Below, one piece after another: positions 9,759 through 22,591 of a DNA stretch of 64,000 nucleotides. Source of the stretch: Sepiola atlantica (Eukaryota > Mollusca > Cephalopoda > Sepiida > Sepiolidae); assembly GCA_963556195.1 (NCBI GenBank), contig CAUVYP010001208.1, positions 3,162,001-3,226,000 on the forward strand, in the 5' to 3' direction. Position 1 is the first letter of the stretch. Every line of letters starts with the position of its first letter. The position numbers were made by a program, and so were the translations under genes. Under the pieces are notes generated by a model. That model worked only from the letters and a program-made list of their open reading frames with translations. It was not told the origin of the DNA and ran no database searches.

Positions 9759-12362
9759 TTAGCGCGTTTTAAAGTTGATATCGCTTTTGTTTATAACTTC
9801 CACATTTATTCGAATTGTGCAACGAAACTTTGCAGACAGTCGCGGAGACACATTTTTTACTGAAGTACTAAGTTTCAGAAGTGCAGCTCTTGTACTGCCG
9901 GAGATATGTCGATACAAACTGAATACGCAAAACATCAACAAAATTTAGCGCGTTTTAAAGTTGATATCGCTTTTGTTTATAACTTCCACATTTATTCGAG
10001 TTGTGCAACGAAACTTTGCAGACAGTCTCCAATGCGCCTTTACTACTGAAGTGCCAAGTTTCAGAAGTGCAGCTCTTGTACTGCCGGAGATATGTCGATA
10101 CAAACTGAATACGCAAAACATCAACAAAATTTAGCGCGTTTTAAAGTTGATATCGCTTTTGTTTATAACTTCCACATTTATTCGAATTGTGCAACGAAAC
10201 TTTGCAGACAGTCGCGGAGACACATTTTCTACTGAAGTACCAAGGTTCAGAAGTGCAGCTTTTGTACTGACGGAGATATGTCGATACAAACTGAATACGC
10301 AAAACATCAACAAAATTTAGCGCGTTTTAAAGTTGATATCGCTTTTGTTTATAACTTCCACATTTATTCGAATTGTTCAACGAAACTTTGCAGACAGTCG
10401 CGGGGACACATTTTCTACTGAAGTACCAAGTTTCAGAAGTGCAGCTCTTGTACTGCCGGAGATATGTCGATACAATCTGAATACGCAAAACATCAACAAA
10501 ATTTAGCGCGTTTTAAAGTTGATATCGCTTTTGTTTATAACTTCCACATTTATTCGAATTGTGCAACGAAACTTTGCAGACAGTGTCGAATAGGCCTTTT
10601 CTACTGAAGTACTAAGTTTCAGAAGTGCAGCTCTTGTATTGCCGGAGATATGTCGATACAAACTGAATACGCAAAACATCAACAAAATTTAGCGCGTTTT
10701 AAAGTTGATATCGCTTTTGTGTATAACTTCCACATTTATTCGAATTGTGCAACGAAACTTTGCAGACAGTCTCGAATGGGCTTTTTCTACTGAAGTACTA
10801 AGTATCAGAATTGCAGAGCTTGTACTGCCGGAGATATGTCGATACAAACTGAATACGCAAAACATCAATTAAATTTAGCGCGTTTTAAAGTTGATATCGC
10901 TTTTGTTTATAACTTCCACATTTATTCGAATTGTGCAACGAAACTTTGCAGACAGTGTCGAATAGGCCTTTTCTACTGAAGTAATAAGTTTCAGAAGTGC
11001 AGCTCTTGTATTGCCGGAGATATGTCGATACAAACTGAATACGCAAAACATCAACAAAATTTAGCGCGTTTTAAAGTTGATATCGCTTTTGTGTATAACT
11101 TCCACATTTATTCGAATTGTGCAACGAAACTTTGCAGACAGTCTCGAATGGGCTTTTTCTACTGAAGTACTAAGTATCAGAATTGCAGCTCTTGTACTGC
11201 CGGAGATATGTCGATACAAACTGAATACGCAAAACATCAACAAAATTTAGCGCGTTTTAAAGTTGATATCGCTTTTGTTTATAACTCCAACATTTATTCG
11301 AATTGTGCAACGAAACTTTGCAGACAGTCGCGGAGACACATTTCCTACTGAAGGACCAAGTTTCAGAAGTGCAGATCTTGTACTGCCGGAGATATGTCGA
11401 TACAAACTGAATACGCAAAACATCAACAAAATTTTGCGCGTTTTAAAGTTGATATCGCTTTTGTTTATAACTTCCACATTTATTCGAATTGTGCAACGAA
11501 ACTTTGCAGACAGTCTCGAATGGGCCTTTACTATTGAAGTACCAAGTTTCAGAAGTGCAGCTCATGTACTGCCGGAGATATGTCGATACAAACTGAATAC
11601 GCAAAACATCAACAAAATTTAGCGCGTTTTAAAGTGGATATCGCTTTTGTTTATAACTTCCACATTTATTCGAATTGTGCAACGAAACTTTGCAGACAGT
11701 CGTTGAGACACATTTCCTACTGAAGTACCAAGTTTCAGAAGTGCAGCTCTTGTACTGCCGGAGATATGTCGATACAAACTGAATACGCAAAACATCAACA
11801 AAATTTAGCGCGTTTTAAAGTTGATATCGCTTTAGTGTATAACTTCCACATTTATTACAATTGTGCAACGAAACTTTGCAGACCGTCTCAAATAGGCCTT
11901 TTCTACTGAAGTATTAAGTTTCAGAATTGCAGCTCTTGTACTGCCGGAGATATGTCGATACAAACTGAATACGCAAAACATCAACAAAATTTAGCGCGTT
12001 TTAAAGTTGATATCGCTTTTGTTTATAACTTCCACATTTATTCAAGTTATGCAACGAAACTTTGCAGACAGTCTCCAATGGGCCTTTACTACTGACGTAC
12101 CAAGTTTCAGAAGTGCAGCTCTTGTACTGCCGGAGATATGTCGATACAAACTGAATACGAAAAACATCAACAAAATTTAGCGCGTTTTAAAGTTGATATC
12201 GCTTTTGTTTATAACTTCCACATTAATTCGAATTGTGCAACGAAACTTTGCAGACAGTCTCGAATAGGCCTTTTCTACTGAAGTACCAAGTTTCAGAAGT
12301 CCAGCTCTTGGATTGCCGGAGGTATGTCGATACAAACTGAATACGCAAAACATCAACAAAAT
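9759..12362 (+). repeat. Mosaic block M, copy 1 (14 monomers)
   Basis: Ordered monomers: ACATTTTTTACTG; TCTCCAATGCGCC; CTTTTGTACTGACGG; CGGGGACAC; a CAGTGTCGAATAGG/GTGTATAAC dimer present twice; AGATCT; CATG; GTTGAG; GCTTTAGTG with TATTACAATTG; TCTCCAATGGGCC with TCAAGTTATG; and an AATTCGAATTG/GGAGGTATG type. With the four preceding monomers from 9201, it recurs at 19803-22405 with two deletions (a 372-bp dimer and one further monomer). Confidence 0.75.
10503..11246 (+). repeat. Tandem duplicated monomer pair (372-bp dimer)
   Basis: Monomers at 10503 and 10689 are repeated at 10875 and 11061. The first of each pair carries CAGTGTCGAATAGGCC. The second carries GTGTATAAC, TGGGCTTTTTCTAC and AAGTATCAGAATTGC. 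The corresponding place in the later copy (21104-21475) has a single pair. Private changes (GAGCTTGTAC and CATCAATTAAAT near 10816-10873) mark the first pair. Confidence 0.8.
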
Positions 12363-12548
12363 TTAGCGCGTTTTAAAGTTGATATCGCTTTTGTTTATAA
12401 CTTCCACATTTATTCGAATTGTGCAACGAAACTTTGCAGACAGTCGCGGAGACACATTTTCTACTGAAGTACCAAGTTTCAGAAGTGCAGCTCTTGTACT
12501 GCCGGAGATATGTCGATACAAACTGAATACGCAAAACATCAACAAAAT
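12363..12548 (+). repeat. Common C-block monomer linking two blocks
   Basis: A near-consensus C-block monomer (GTCGCGGAGACACATTTTC) without private variants. It joins mosaic block M to the 12-monomer unit N that follows. This type is frequent across the window, so its specific source cannot be traced. Confidence 0.6.
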
Positions 12549-14780
12549 TTAGCGCGTTTTGAAGTTGATATCGCTTTTGTGTATAACTTCCACATTTATT
12601 CGAATTGTGCCACGAAACTTTGCAGACAGTCTCGAATAGGCCTTTTCTACTGAAGTACCAAGTTTCAGAAGTGCAGCTTTTGTACTGCCGGAGATATGTC
12701 GATACAAACTGAATACGCAAAACATCAACAAAATTTAGCGCGTTTTAAAGTTGATATCGCTTTTGTTTATAACTTCCACATTTATTCGAATTGTGCAACG
12801 AAACTTTGCAGAGAGTCGCGGAGACACATTTTCTACTGAAGTACCAAGTTTCAGAAGTGCAGCTTTTGTACTGCCGGAGATATGTCGATACAAACTGAAT
12901 ACGCAAAACAGCAATAAAATTTAGCGCGTTTTAAAGTTGATATCGCTTTTGTTTATAACTTCAACATTTATTCGAATTGTGCAACGAAACTTTGCAGACA
13001 GTGTCGGAGACACATTTTCTACTGAAGTACCAAGTTTCAGAAGTGCAGCTCTTGTAATGCCGGAGATATGTCGATACAAACTGAATACGCAAAACATCAA
13101 CAAAATTTAGCGCGTTTTAAAGTTGATATCGCTTTTGTTTATAACTTCCACATTTATTCGAATTGTGCAACGAAACTTTGCAGACAGTCGCGGAGACACA
13201 TTTCCTACTTAAGTACCAAGTTTCAGAAGTGCAGATCTTGTACTGCCGGAGATATGTCGATACAAACTGAATACGCAAAACATCAACAAAATTTAGCGCG
13301 TTTTAAAGTTGATATCGCTTTTGTTTATAACTTCTACATTTATTCGAATTGTGCAACGAAACTTTGCAGACAGTCTCGAATGGGCTTTTTCTACTGAAGT
13401 ACCAAGTTTCAGAAGTGCAGCTCTTGTACTGCCGGAGATATGTCGATACAAACTGAATAAGCAAAACATCAACAAAATTTAGCGCGTTTTAAAGTTGATA
13501 TCGCTTTTGTTTATAACTTCCACATTTATTCGAATTGTGCAACGAAACTTTGCAGACAGTCTCGAATGGGCCTTTACTATTGAAGTACCAAGTTTCAGAA
13601 GTGCAGCTCATGTACTGGTGGAGATATGTCGATACAAACTGAATACGCAAAACATCAACAAAATTTAGCGCGTTTTAAAGTGGATATCGCTTTTGTTTAT
13701 AACTTCCACATTTATTCGAATTGTGCAACGAAACTTTGCAGACAGTCGTTGAGACACATTTCCTACTGACGTACCAAGTTTCAGCAGTGCAGCTCTTGTA
13801 CTGCCGGAGATATGTCGATACAAACTGAATACGCAAAACATCAACAAAATTTAGCGCGTTTTAAAGTTGATATCGCTTTTGTGTATAACTTCCACATTTA
13901 TTACAATTGTGCAACGAAACTTTGCAGACCGTCTCAAATAGGCCTTTTCTACTGAAGTACCAAGTTTCAGAATTGCAGCTCTTGTACTGCCGGAGATATG
14001 TCGATACAAACTGAATACGCAAAACATCAACAAAATTTAGCGCGTTTTAAAGTTGATATCGCTTTTGTTTATAACTTCCACATTTATTCGAGTTGTGCAA
14101 CGAAACTTTGCAGACAGTCTCCAATGGGCCTTTACTACTGAAGTACCAAGTTTCAGAAGTGCAGCTCTTGTACTGCCGGAGATATGTCGATACAAACTGA
14201 ATACGAAAAACATCAACAAAATTTAGCGCGTTTTAAAGTTGATATCGCTTTTGTTTATAACTTCCCCATTAATTCGAATTGTGCAACGAAACTTTGCAGA
14301 CAGTCTCGAATAGGCCTTTTCTACTGAAGTACCAAGTTTCAGAAGTGCAGCTCTTGTATTGCCGGAGGTATGTCGATACAAACTGAATACGCAAAACATC
14401 AACAAAATTTAGCGCGTTTTAAAGTTTATATCGCTTTTGTTTATAACTTCCACATTTATTCGAATTGTGCAACGAAACTTTGCAGACAGTCGCGGAGACA
14501 GATTTCCTACTAAAGTACCAAGTTTCAGAAGTGCAGCTCTTGTACTGCCGGAGATATGTCGATACAAACTGAATAAGCAAAACATCAACAGAATTTAGCG
14601 CGTTTTAAAGTTGATATCGCTTTTGTGTATAACTTCCACATTTATTCGAATTGTGCAACGAAACTTTGCAGACCGTCTCGAATAGGCCTTTCCTACTGAA
14701 GTACCAAGTTTCAGAATTGCAGCTCTTGTACTGCCGGAGATATGTCGATACAAACTGAATACGCAAAACATCAACAAAAT
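12549..14780 (+). repeat. Unit N, copy 1 (12 monomers)
   Basis: Ordered monomers include GTGCCACG with GTTTTGAAG; GCAGAGAGTCGCGG; CAGTGTCGGAG; AGATCT; TGGGCTTTTTC; CATG; then the four-monomer cassette GTTGAG, TATTACAATTG, TCTCCAATGGGCC, GGAGGTATG; then GCGGAGACAGATTT and AGACCGTCTCG. The same order occurs at 22592-24637 and 29288-31333, each one monomer shorter (11 monomers, 2046 bp). The relation is therefore a long-range repeat, not a neighbouring tandem copy. Confidence 0.75.
13665..14408 (+). repeat. Four-monomer cassette (GTTGAG, TATTACAATTG, TCTCCAATG, GGAGGTATG)
   Basis: Four consecutive types always in this order. Other occurrences start at 11619, 21848 (third member missing), 23522, 27614 and 30218. 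It forms a sub-unit below the level of units M and N. Copies share odd marks such as CCTACTGACG and TTTCAGCAG near 13765-13790, also seen near 23624 and 30320. TTCCCCATTAATTCG near 14266 is private to this copy. Confidence 0.75.
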
Positions 14781-14966
14781 TTAGCGCGTTTTAAAGTTGA
14801 TATCGCTTTTGTTTATAACTTCCACATTTATTCGAATTGTGCAACGAAACTTTGCAGACAGTCGCGGAAGCACATTTCCTACTGAAGTACCAAGTTTCAG
14901 AAGTGCAGAGTTTTTACTGCCGGAGATATGTCGATACAAACTGAATACGCAAAACATCAACAAAAT
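14781..14966 (+). repeat. Divergent linker monomer
   Basis: A C-block monomer with private GCGGAAGCAC and GTGCAGAGTTTTTAC. It lies between unit N and the 7-monomer repeat. At the equivalent point in the later N copies (24638 and 31334) a common C-block monomer is found instead, so the two junctions are not homologous. Confidence 0.65.
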
Positions 14967-16268
14967 TTAGCGCGTTTTAAAGTTGATATCGCTTTTGTTT
15001 ATAACTTCCACATTTATTCGAATTGTGCAACGAAACTTTGCAGACAGTCTCGAATGGGCCTTTACTACTGAAGTACCAAGTTTCAGAAGTGCAGCTCTTG
15101 TACTGCCGGAGATATGTCGATACAAACTGAATAAGCAAAACATCAACAAAATTTAGCGCGTTTTAATGTTGATATCGCTTTTGTTTATAACTTCCACATT
15201 TATTCGAATTGTGCAACGAAACTTTGCAGACAGTCTCGAATGGGCCTTTACTATTGAAGTACCAAGTTTCAGAAGTGCAGCTCATGTACTGCCGGAGATA
15301 TGTCGATACAAACTGAATACGCAAAACATCAACAAAATTTAGCGCGTTTTAAAGTGGATATCGCTTTTGTTTATAACTTCCACATTTATTCGAATTGTGC
15401 AACGAAACTTTGCAGACAGTCGCGGAGACAGATTTCCTACTGAAGTACCAAGTTTCAGAAGTGCAGCTCTTGTACTGCACGAGATATGTCGATACAAACT
15501 GAATAAGCAAAACATCAACAGAATTTAGCGCGTTTTAAAGTTGATATCGCTTTTGTGTATAACTTCCACATTTATTCGAATTGTGCAACGAAACTTTGCA
15601 GACCGTCTCGAATAGGCCATTTCTACTGAAGTACCAAGTTTCAGAATTGCAGCTCTTGTACTGCCGGAGATATGTCGATACAAACTGAATACGCAAAACA
15701 TCAACAAAATTTAGCGCGTTTTAAAGTTGATATCGTTTTTGTTTATAACTTCCACATTTATTCGAATTGTGCAACGAAACTTTGCAGACAGTCGCGGAGA
15801 CACATTTTCTACTGAAGTACCAAGTTTCAGAAATGCAGCTCTTGTACTGCCGGAGATATGTCGATACAAACTGAATACGCAAAACATCAACAAAATTTAG
15901 CGAGTTTTGAAGTTGATATCGCTTTTGTGTATAACTTCCACATTTATTCGAATTGTGCCACGAAACTTTGCAGACAGTCTCGAATAGGCTTTTTCTACTG
16001 AAGTATCAAGTTTCAGAAGTGCAGCTTTTGTACTGCCGGAGATATGTCGATACAAACTGAATACGAAAAACATCAACAAAATTTAGCGCGTTTTAAAGTT
16101 GATATCGCTTTTGTTTATAACTTCCACATTTATTCGAATTGTGCAACGAAACTTTGCAGACAGTCGCGGAGACACATTTCCTACTGAAGTACCAAGTTTC
16201 AGAACTGCAGATTTTGTACTGCCGGAGATATGTCGATACAAACTGAATACGCAAAACATCAACAAAAT
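14967..16268 (+). repeat. 7-monomer higher-order repeat, copy 1 (1302 bp)
   Basis: Order: ATAAGC type (T block); CATG followed by AATGTTGATATC; GCGGAGACAGATTT with GCACGAGATATG; CAACAGAATTTAG with GTGTATAAC and AGACCGTC; CAGAAATGCAG; GTGCCACG with GTTTTGAAG; GTGCAGATTTTG. The series restarts at 16269 with a shift of exactly 1302 bp (7 x 186). Confidence 0.8.
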
Positions 16269-17384
16269 TTAGCGCGTTTTAAAGTTGATATCGCTTTTGT
16301 TTATAACTTCCACATTTATTCGAATTGTGCAACGAAACTTTGCAGACAGTCTCGAATGGGCCTTTTCTACTGGAGTACCAAGTTTCAGAAGTGCAGCTCT
16401 TGTACTGCCGGAGATATGTCGATACAAACTGAATAAGCAAAACATCAACAAAATTTAGCGCGTTTTAATGTTGATATCGCTTTTGTTTATAACTTCCACA
16501 TTTATTCGAATTGTGCAACGAAACTTTGCAGACAGTCTCGAATGGGCCTTTACTATGGAAGTACAAAGTTTCAGAAGTGCAGCTCATGTACTGCCGGAGA
16601 TATGTCGATACAAACTGAATACGCAAAACATCAACAAAATTTAGCGCGTTTAAAAGTGGATATCGCTTTTGTTTATAACTTCCACATTTATTCGAATTGT
16701 GCAACGAAACTTTGCAGACAGTCGCGGAGACAGATTTCCTACTGAAGTACCAAGTTTCAGAAGTGCAGCTCTTGTACTGCACGAGATATGTCGATACAAA
16801 CTGAATAAGCAAAACATCAACAGAATTTAGCGCGTTTTAAAGTTGATATCGCTTTTGTGTATAACTTCCACATTTATTCGAATTGTGCAACGAAACTTTG
16901 CAGACCGTCTCGAATAGGCCTTTTCTACTGAAGTACCAAGTTTCAGAATTGCAGCTCTTGTACTGCCGGAGATATGTCGATACAAACTGAATACGCAAAA
17001 CATCAACAAAATTTAGCGCGTTTTAAAGTTGATATCGCTTTTGTTTATAACTTCCACATTTATTCGAATTGTGCAACGAAACTTTGCAGACAGTCGCGGA
17101 GACACATTTTCTACTGAAGTACCAAGTTTCAGAAATGCAGCTCTTGTACTGCCGGAGATATGTCGATACAAACTGAATACGCAAAACATCAACAAAATTT
17201 AGCGCGTTTTGAAGTTGATATCGCTTTTGTGTATAACTTCCACATTTATTCGAATTGTGCCACGAAACTTTGCAGAAAGTCTCGAATAGGCTTTTTCTAC
17301 TGAAGTATTAAGTTTCAGAAGTGCAGCTTTTGTACTGCCGGAGATATGTCGATACAAACTGAATACGAAAAACATCAACAAAAT
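16269..17384 (+). repeat. 7-monomer higher-order repeat, copy 2 (6 monomers)
   Basis: Repeats the 14967 unit at a shift of 1302 bp through the GTGCCACG monomer. Then a CATG monomer follows instead of GTGCAGATTTTG. Shared rare marks include GCACGAGATATG near 16780 and CAGAAATGCAG near 17132. Private changes include CTACTGGAG near 16370 and GTTTAAAAGTGG near 16650. Confidence 0.8.
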
Positions 17385-18128
17385 TTAGCGCGTTTTAAAG
17401 TTGATATCGCTTTTGTTTATAACTTCCACATTTATTCGAATTGTGCAACGAAACTTTGCAGACAGTCTCGAATGGGCCTTTACTATTGAAGTACCAAGTT
17501 TCAGAAGTGCAGCTCATGTACTGCCGGAGATATGTCGATACAAACTGAATACGCAAAACATCAACAAAATTTAGCGCGTTTTTAAGTGGTTATCGCTTTT
17601 GTTTATAACTTCCACATTTATTCGAATTGTGCAACGAAACTTTGCAGACAGTCGTTGAGACACATTTCCTACTGAAGTACCAAGTTTCAGAAGTGCAGCT
17701 CATGTACTGCCGGAGATATGTCGATACAAACTGAATACGCAAAACATCAACAAAATTTAGCGCGTTTTAAAGTGGATATCGCTTTTGTTTATAACTTCCA
17801 CATTTATTCGAATTGTGCAACGAAACTTTGCAGACAGTCGCGGAGACAGATTTTCTACTGAAGTACCAAGTTTCAGAAGTGCAGCTCTTGTACTGCACGA
17901 GATATGTCGATACAAACTGAATAAGCAAAACATCAACAGAATTTAGCGCGTTTTAAAGTTGATATCGCTTTTGTGTATAACTTCCACATTTATTCGAATT
18001 GTGCAACGAAACTTTGCAGACCGTCTCGAATAGGCCTTTTCTACTGAAGTACCAAGTTTCAGAATTGCAGCTCTTGTACTGCCGGAGATATGTCGATACA
18101 AACTGAATACGCAAAACATCAACAAAAT
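17385..18128 (+). repeat. Linker of four monomers with a GTTGAG/CATG hybrid
   Basis: A CATG monomer, then a monomer with GTCGTTGAGAC near 17650 that ends in GCTCATGTACTG near 17700. That second monomer combines two types normally found in neighbouring units and carries the odd TTTTTAAGTGGTTATCGC start. Then come a GCGGAGACAGATTT/GCACGAG monomer and an AGACCGTCTCG monomer. The hybrid points to exchange within a monomer. Confidence 0.65.
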
Positions 18129-19058
18129 TTAGCGCGTTTTAAAGTGGATATCGCTTTTGTTTATAACTTCCACATTTATTCGAATTGTGCAACGAAACTT
18201 TGCAGACAGTCGTTGAGACACATTTCCTACTGAAGTACCAAGTTTCAGAAGTGCAGCTCTTGTACTGCCGGAGATATGTCGATACAAACTGAATACGCAA
18301 AACATCAACAAAATTTAGCGCGTTTTAAAGTTGATATCGCTTTTGTTTATAACTTCCACATTTATTCGAATTGTGCAACGAAACTTTGCAGACCGTCTCG
18401 AATAGGCCTTTACTACTGAAGTACCAAGTTTCAGAATTGCAGCTCTTGTACTGCCGGAGATATGTCGATACAAACTGCATACGCAAAACATCAACAAAAT
18501 TTAGCGCGTTTTAAAGTTGATATCGCTTTTGTTTATAACTTTTACATTTATTCGAATTGTGCAACGAAACTTTGCAGACAGTCTCGAATAGACCTGTTCC
18601 ACTGAAGTACCAAGTTTCAGAAGTGCAGCTCTTGTACTGCCGGAGATATGTCGATACAAACTGAATACGCAAAACATCAACACAATTTAGCGCGTTTTAA
18701 AGTTGATATCGCTTTTGTTTATAACTTCCACATTTATTCGAGTTGTGCAACGAAACTTTGCAGACAGTCTCGAATGGGCGTTTACAACTGAAGTAACAAG
18801 TTTCAGAAGTGCAGCTCTTGTACTGCCGGAGATATGTCGATACAAACTGAATAAGAAAAACATCAACAAAATTTAGCGCGTTTTAAAGTTGATATCGCTT
18901 TTGTTTATAACTTCCACATTTATTCGAATTGTGCAACGAAACTTTGAAGACAGTCTCGAATGGGCCTTTTCTACTGAAGTATCAAGTTTCAGAAGTGCAG
19001 CTTATGTACTGCCGGAGATATGTTGATACAAACTGAATACGCAAAACATCAACAAAAT
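18129..19058 (+). repeat. Partial 11-mer higher-order repeat, copy H5 (5 monomers)
   Basis: GTTGAG, AGACCGTCTCG with AACTGCATACGC, TTTTACA (near 18540), AGTAACAAG and CTTATG follow one another as in H1-H4, but the TTTGAG monomer is missing after GTTGAG. This small piece lies about 10 kb from the other copies, inside otherwise different sequence. It shows the 11-mer family once extended further, or was copied here. Confidence 0.8.
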
Positions 19059-19802
19059 TTAGCGCGTTTTAAAGTTTATATCGCTATTGTTTATAACTTC
19101 CACATTTATTCGAATTGTGCAACGAAACTTTGCGGACAGTCGCGGAGACAGATTTCCTACTGAAGTACCAAGTTTCAGAAGTGCAGCTCTTGTACTGCCG
19201 GAGATATGTCGATACAAACTGAATAAGCAAAACATCAACAGAATTTAGCGCGTTTTAAAGTTGATATCGCTTTTGTGTATAACTTCAACATTTATTCGAA
19301 TTGTGCAACGAAACTTTGCAGACCGTCTCGAATAGGCCTTTTCTACTGAAGTACAAAGTTTCAGAATTGCAGCTCTTGTACTGCCGGAGATATGTCGATA
19401 CAAACTGAATACGCAAAACATCAACAAAATTTAGCGCGTTTTAAAGTTGATATCGCTTTTGTTTATAACTTCCACATTTATTCGAATTGTGCAACGAAAC
19501 TTTGCAGACAGTCGCGGAGACACATTTTCTACTGAAGTACCAAGTTTCAGAAGTGCAGCTCTTGTACTGCCGGAGATATGTCGATACAAACTGAATACGC
19601 AAAACATCAACAAAATTTAGCGCGTTTTGAAGTTGATATCGCTTTTGTGTATAACTTCCACATTTATTCGAATTGTACCACGAAACTTTGCAGACAGTCT
19701 CGAATGGGCCTTTTCTACTGAAGTACCAAGTTTCAGAAGTGCAGCTCTTGTACTGCCGGAGATATGTCGATACAAACTGAATAAGCAAAACATCAACAAA
19801 AT
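19059..19802 (+). repeat. Four-monomer piece shared with 24266-25009
   Basis: The first monomer starts TTTATATCGCTATTG and has GCGGACAGTCGCGGAGACAG. It is followed by AGACCGTC with GTACAAAGTTTC, a common C-block monomer, and GTACCACG with GTTTTGAAG. The same four occur at 24266-25009 (shift 5207 bp) and in related form at 30962-31705. On the right this copy joins block M, whereas the others join a CATG monomer. Confidence 0.75.
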
Positions 19803-22405
19803 TTAGCGCGTTTTAATGTTGATATCGCTTTTGTTTATAACTTCCACATTTATTCGAATTGTGCAACGAAACTTTGCAGACAGTCGCGGAGACACATTTT
19901 CTACTGAAGTACCAAGTTTCAGAAGTGCAGCTCTTGTACTGCCGGAGATATTTCGATACAAACTGAATACGCAAAACATCAACAAAATTTAGCGCGTTTT
20001 AAAGTTGATATCGCTTTTGTTTATAACTTCCACATTTATTCGAATTGTGCAACAAAACTTTGCAGATAGTCGCGGAGACACATTACCTACGGAAGTACCA
20101 AGTGTCAGAAGTGCAGCTCTTGTACTGCCGGAGATATGTCGATACAAACTGAATACGCAAAACATCAACAAAATTTAGCGCGTTTTAAAGTTGATATCGC
20201 TTTTGTTTATAACTTCCACATTTATTCGAATTGTGCAACGAAACTTTGCAGACAGTCTCGAATAGGCCTTTTCTACAGAAGTACTAAGATTCAGAAGTGC
20301 AGCTCTTGTATTGCCAAAGATATGTCGATACAAACTGAATACGCAAAACATCAACAAAATTTAGCGCGTTTTAAAGTTGATATCGCTTTTGTTTATAACT
20401 TCCACATTTATTCGAATTGTGCAACGAAACTTTGCAGACAGTCGCGGAGACACATTTTTTACTGAAGTACTAAGTTTCAGAAGTGCAGCTCTTGTACTGC
20501 CGGAGATATGTCGATACAAACTGAATACGCAAAACATCAACAAAATTTAGCGCGTTTTAAAGTTGATATCGCTTTTGTTTATAACTTCCACATTTATTCG
20601 AGTTGTGCAACGAGACTTTGCAGACAGTCTCCAATGCGCCTTTACTACTGAAGTGCCAAGTTTCAGAAGTGAAGCTCTTGTACTGCCGGAGATATGTCGA
20701 TACAAACTGAATACGCAAAACATCAACAAAATTTAGCGCGTTTTAAAGTTGATATCGCTTTTGTTTATAACTTCCACATTTATTCGAATTGTTCAACGAA
20801 ACTTTGCAGACAGTCGCGGAGACACATTTTCTACTGAAGTACCAAGGTTCAGAAGTGCAGCTTTTGTACTGACGGAGATATGTCGATACAAACTGAATAC
20901 GCAAACATCAACAAAATTTAGCGCGTTTTAAAGTTTATATCGCTTTTGTTTATAACGTCCACATTTATTCGAATTGTTCAACGAAACTTTGCAGACAGTC
21001 GCGGGGACACATTTTCTACTGAAGTACCAAGTTTCAGAAGTGCAGCTCTTGTACTGCCGGAGATATGTCGATACAAACTGAATACGCAAAACATCAACAA
21101 AATTTAGCGCGTTTTAAAGTTGATATCGCTTTTGTTTATAACTTCCACATTTATTCGAATTGTGCAACGAAACTTTGCAGACAGTGTCGAATAGGCCTTT
21201 TCTACTGAAGTACTAAGTTTCAGAAGTGCAGCTCTTGTATTGCCGGAGATATGTCGATACAAACTGAATACGCAAAACATCAACAAAATTTAGCGCGTTT
21301 TAAAGTTGATATCGCTTTTGTGTATAACTTCCACATTTATTCGAATTGTGCAACGAAACTTTGCAGACAGTCTCGAATGGGCTTTTTCTACTGAAGTACT
21401 AAGTATCAGAATTGCAGCTCTTGTACTGCCGGAGATATGTCGATACAAACTGAATACGCAAAACATCAACAAAATTTAGCGCGTTTTAAAGTTGATATCG
21501 CTTTTGTTTATAACTTCCACATTTATTCGAATTGTGCAACGAAACTTTGCAGACAGTCGCGGGGACACATTTTCTACTGAAGTACCAAGTTTCAGAAGTG
21601 CAGATCTTGTACTGCCGGAGATATGTCGATACAAACTGAATACGCAAAACATCAACAAAATTTAGCGCGTTTTAAAGTTGATATCGCTTTTGTTTATAAC
21701 TTCCACATTTATTCGAATTGTGCAACGAAACTTTGCAGACAGTCTCGAATGGGCCTTTACTATTGAAGTACCAAGTTTCAGAAGTGCAGCTCATGTACTG
21801 CCGGAGATATGTCGATACAAACTGAATACGCAAAACATCAACAAAATTTAGCGCGTTTTAAAGTGGATATCGCTTTTGTTTATAACTTCCACATTTATTC
21901 GAATTGTGCAACGAAACTTTGCAGACAGTCGTTGAGACACATTTCGTACTGAAGTACCAAGTTTCAGAAGTGCAGCTCTTGTACTGCCGGAGATATGTCG
22001 ATACAAACTGAATACGCAAAACATCAACAAAATTTAGCGCGTTTTAAAGTTGATATCGCTTTAGTGTATAACTTCCACATTTATTACAATTGTGCAACGA
22101 AACTTTGCAGACCGTCTCAAATAGGCCTTTTCTACTGAAGTACCAAGTTTCAGAATTGCAGCTCTTGTACTGCCGGAGATATGTCGATACAAACTGAATA
22201 CGAAAAACATCAACAAAATTTAGCGCGTTTTAAAGTTGATATCGCTTTTGTTTATAACTTCCACATTTATTCGAATTGTGCAACGAAACTTTGCAGACAG
22301 TCTCGAATAGGCCTTTTCTACTGAAGTACCAAGTTTCAGATGTGCAGCTCTTGGATTGCCGGAGGTATGTCGATACAAACTGAATACGCAAAACATCAAC
22401 AAAAT
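19803..22405 (+). repeat. Mosaic block M with its left flank, copy 2
   Basis: Follows 9201-12362 at a shift of 10602 bp. The shift becomes 10601 after the 1-bp loss near 20903, then 10229 where one dimer is absent, and 10043 where the TCTCCAATGGGCC monomer is absent. Shared marks include ACATTTTTTACTG near 20451, TCTCCAATGCGCC near 20629, CTTTTGTACTGACGG near 20862 and GCTTTAGTGTATAAC near 22069. It is the longest-distance long duplication in the window. Confidence 0.8.
20895..20912 (+). repeat. Single-base deletion (GCAAACATC)
   Basis: The usual ACGCAAAACATCAAC reads ACGCAAACATCAAC here, giving a 185-bp monomer. No other copy of this deletion was found, so it is private. The preceding stretch from 20749 appears as a longer sense reading frame only because of this shift. 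Confidence 0.85.
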
Positions 22406-22591
22406 TTAGCGCGTTTTAAAGTTGATATCGCTTTTGTTTATAACTTCCACATTTATTCGAATTGTGCAACGAAACTTTGCAGACAGTCGCGGAGACAGAT
22501 TTCCTACTGAAGTACCAAGTTTCAGAAGTGCAGCTCTTGTACTGCCGGAGATATGTCGATACAAACTGAATAAGCAAAACATCAACAGAAT
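22406..22591 (+). repeat. GCGGAGACAGATTT linker monomer
   Basis: A C-block monomer with GAGACAGATTTCC and AATAAGC. It belongs to the type that usually precedes AGACCGTCTCG monomers (for example near 14490 and 25280). Here it bridges block M to unit N copy 2, whose first recognisable monomer starts at 22592. Confidence 0.65.
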
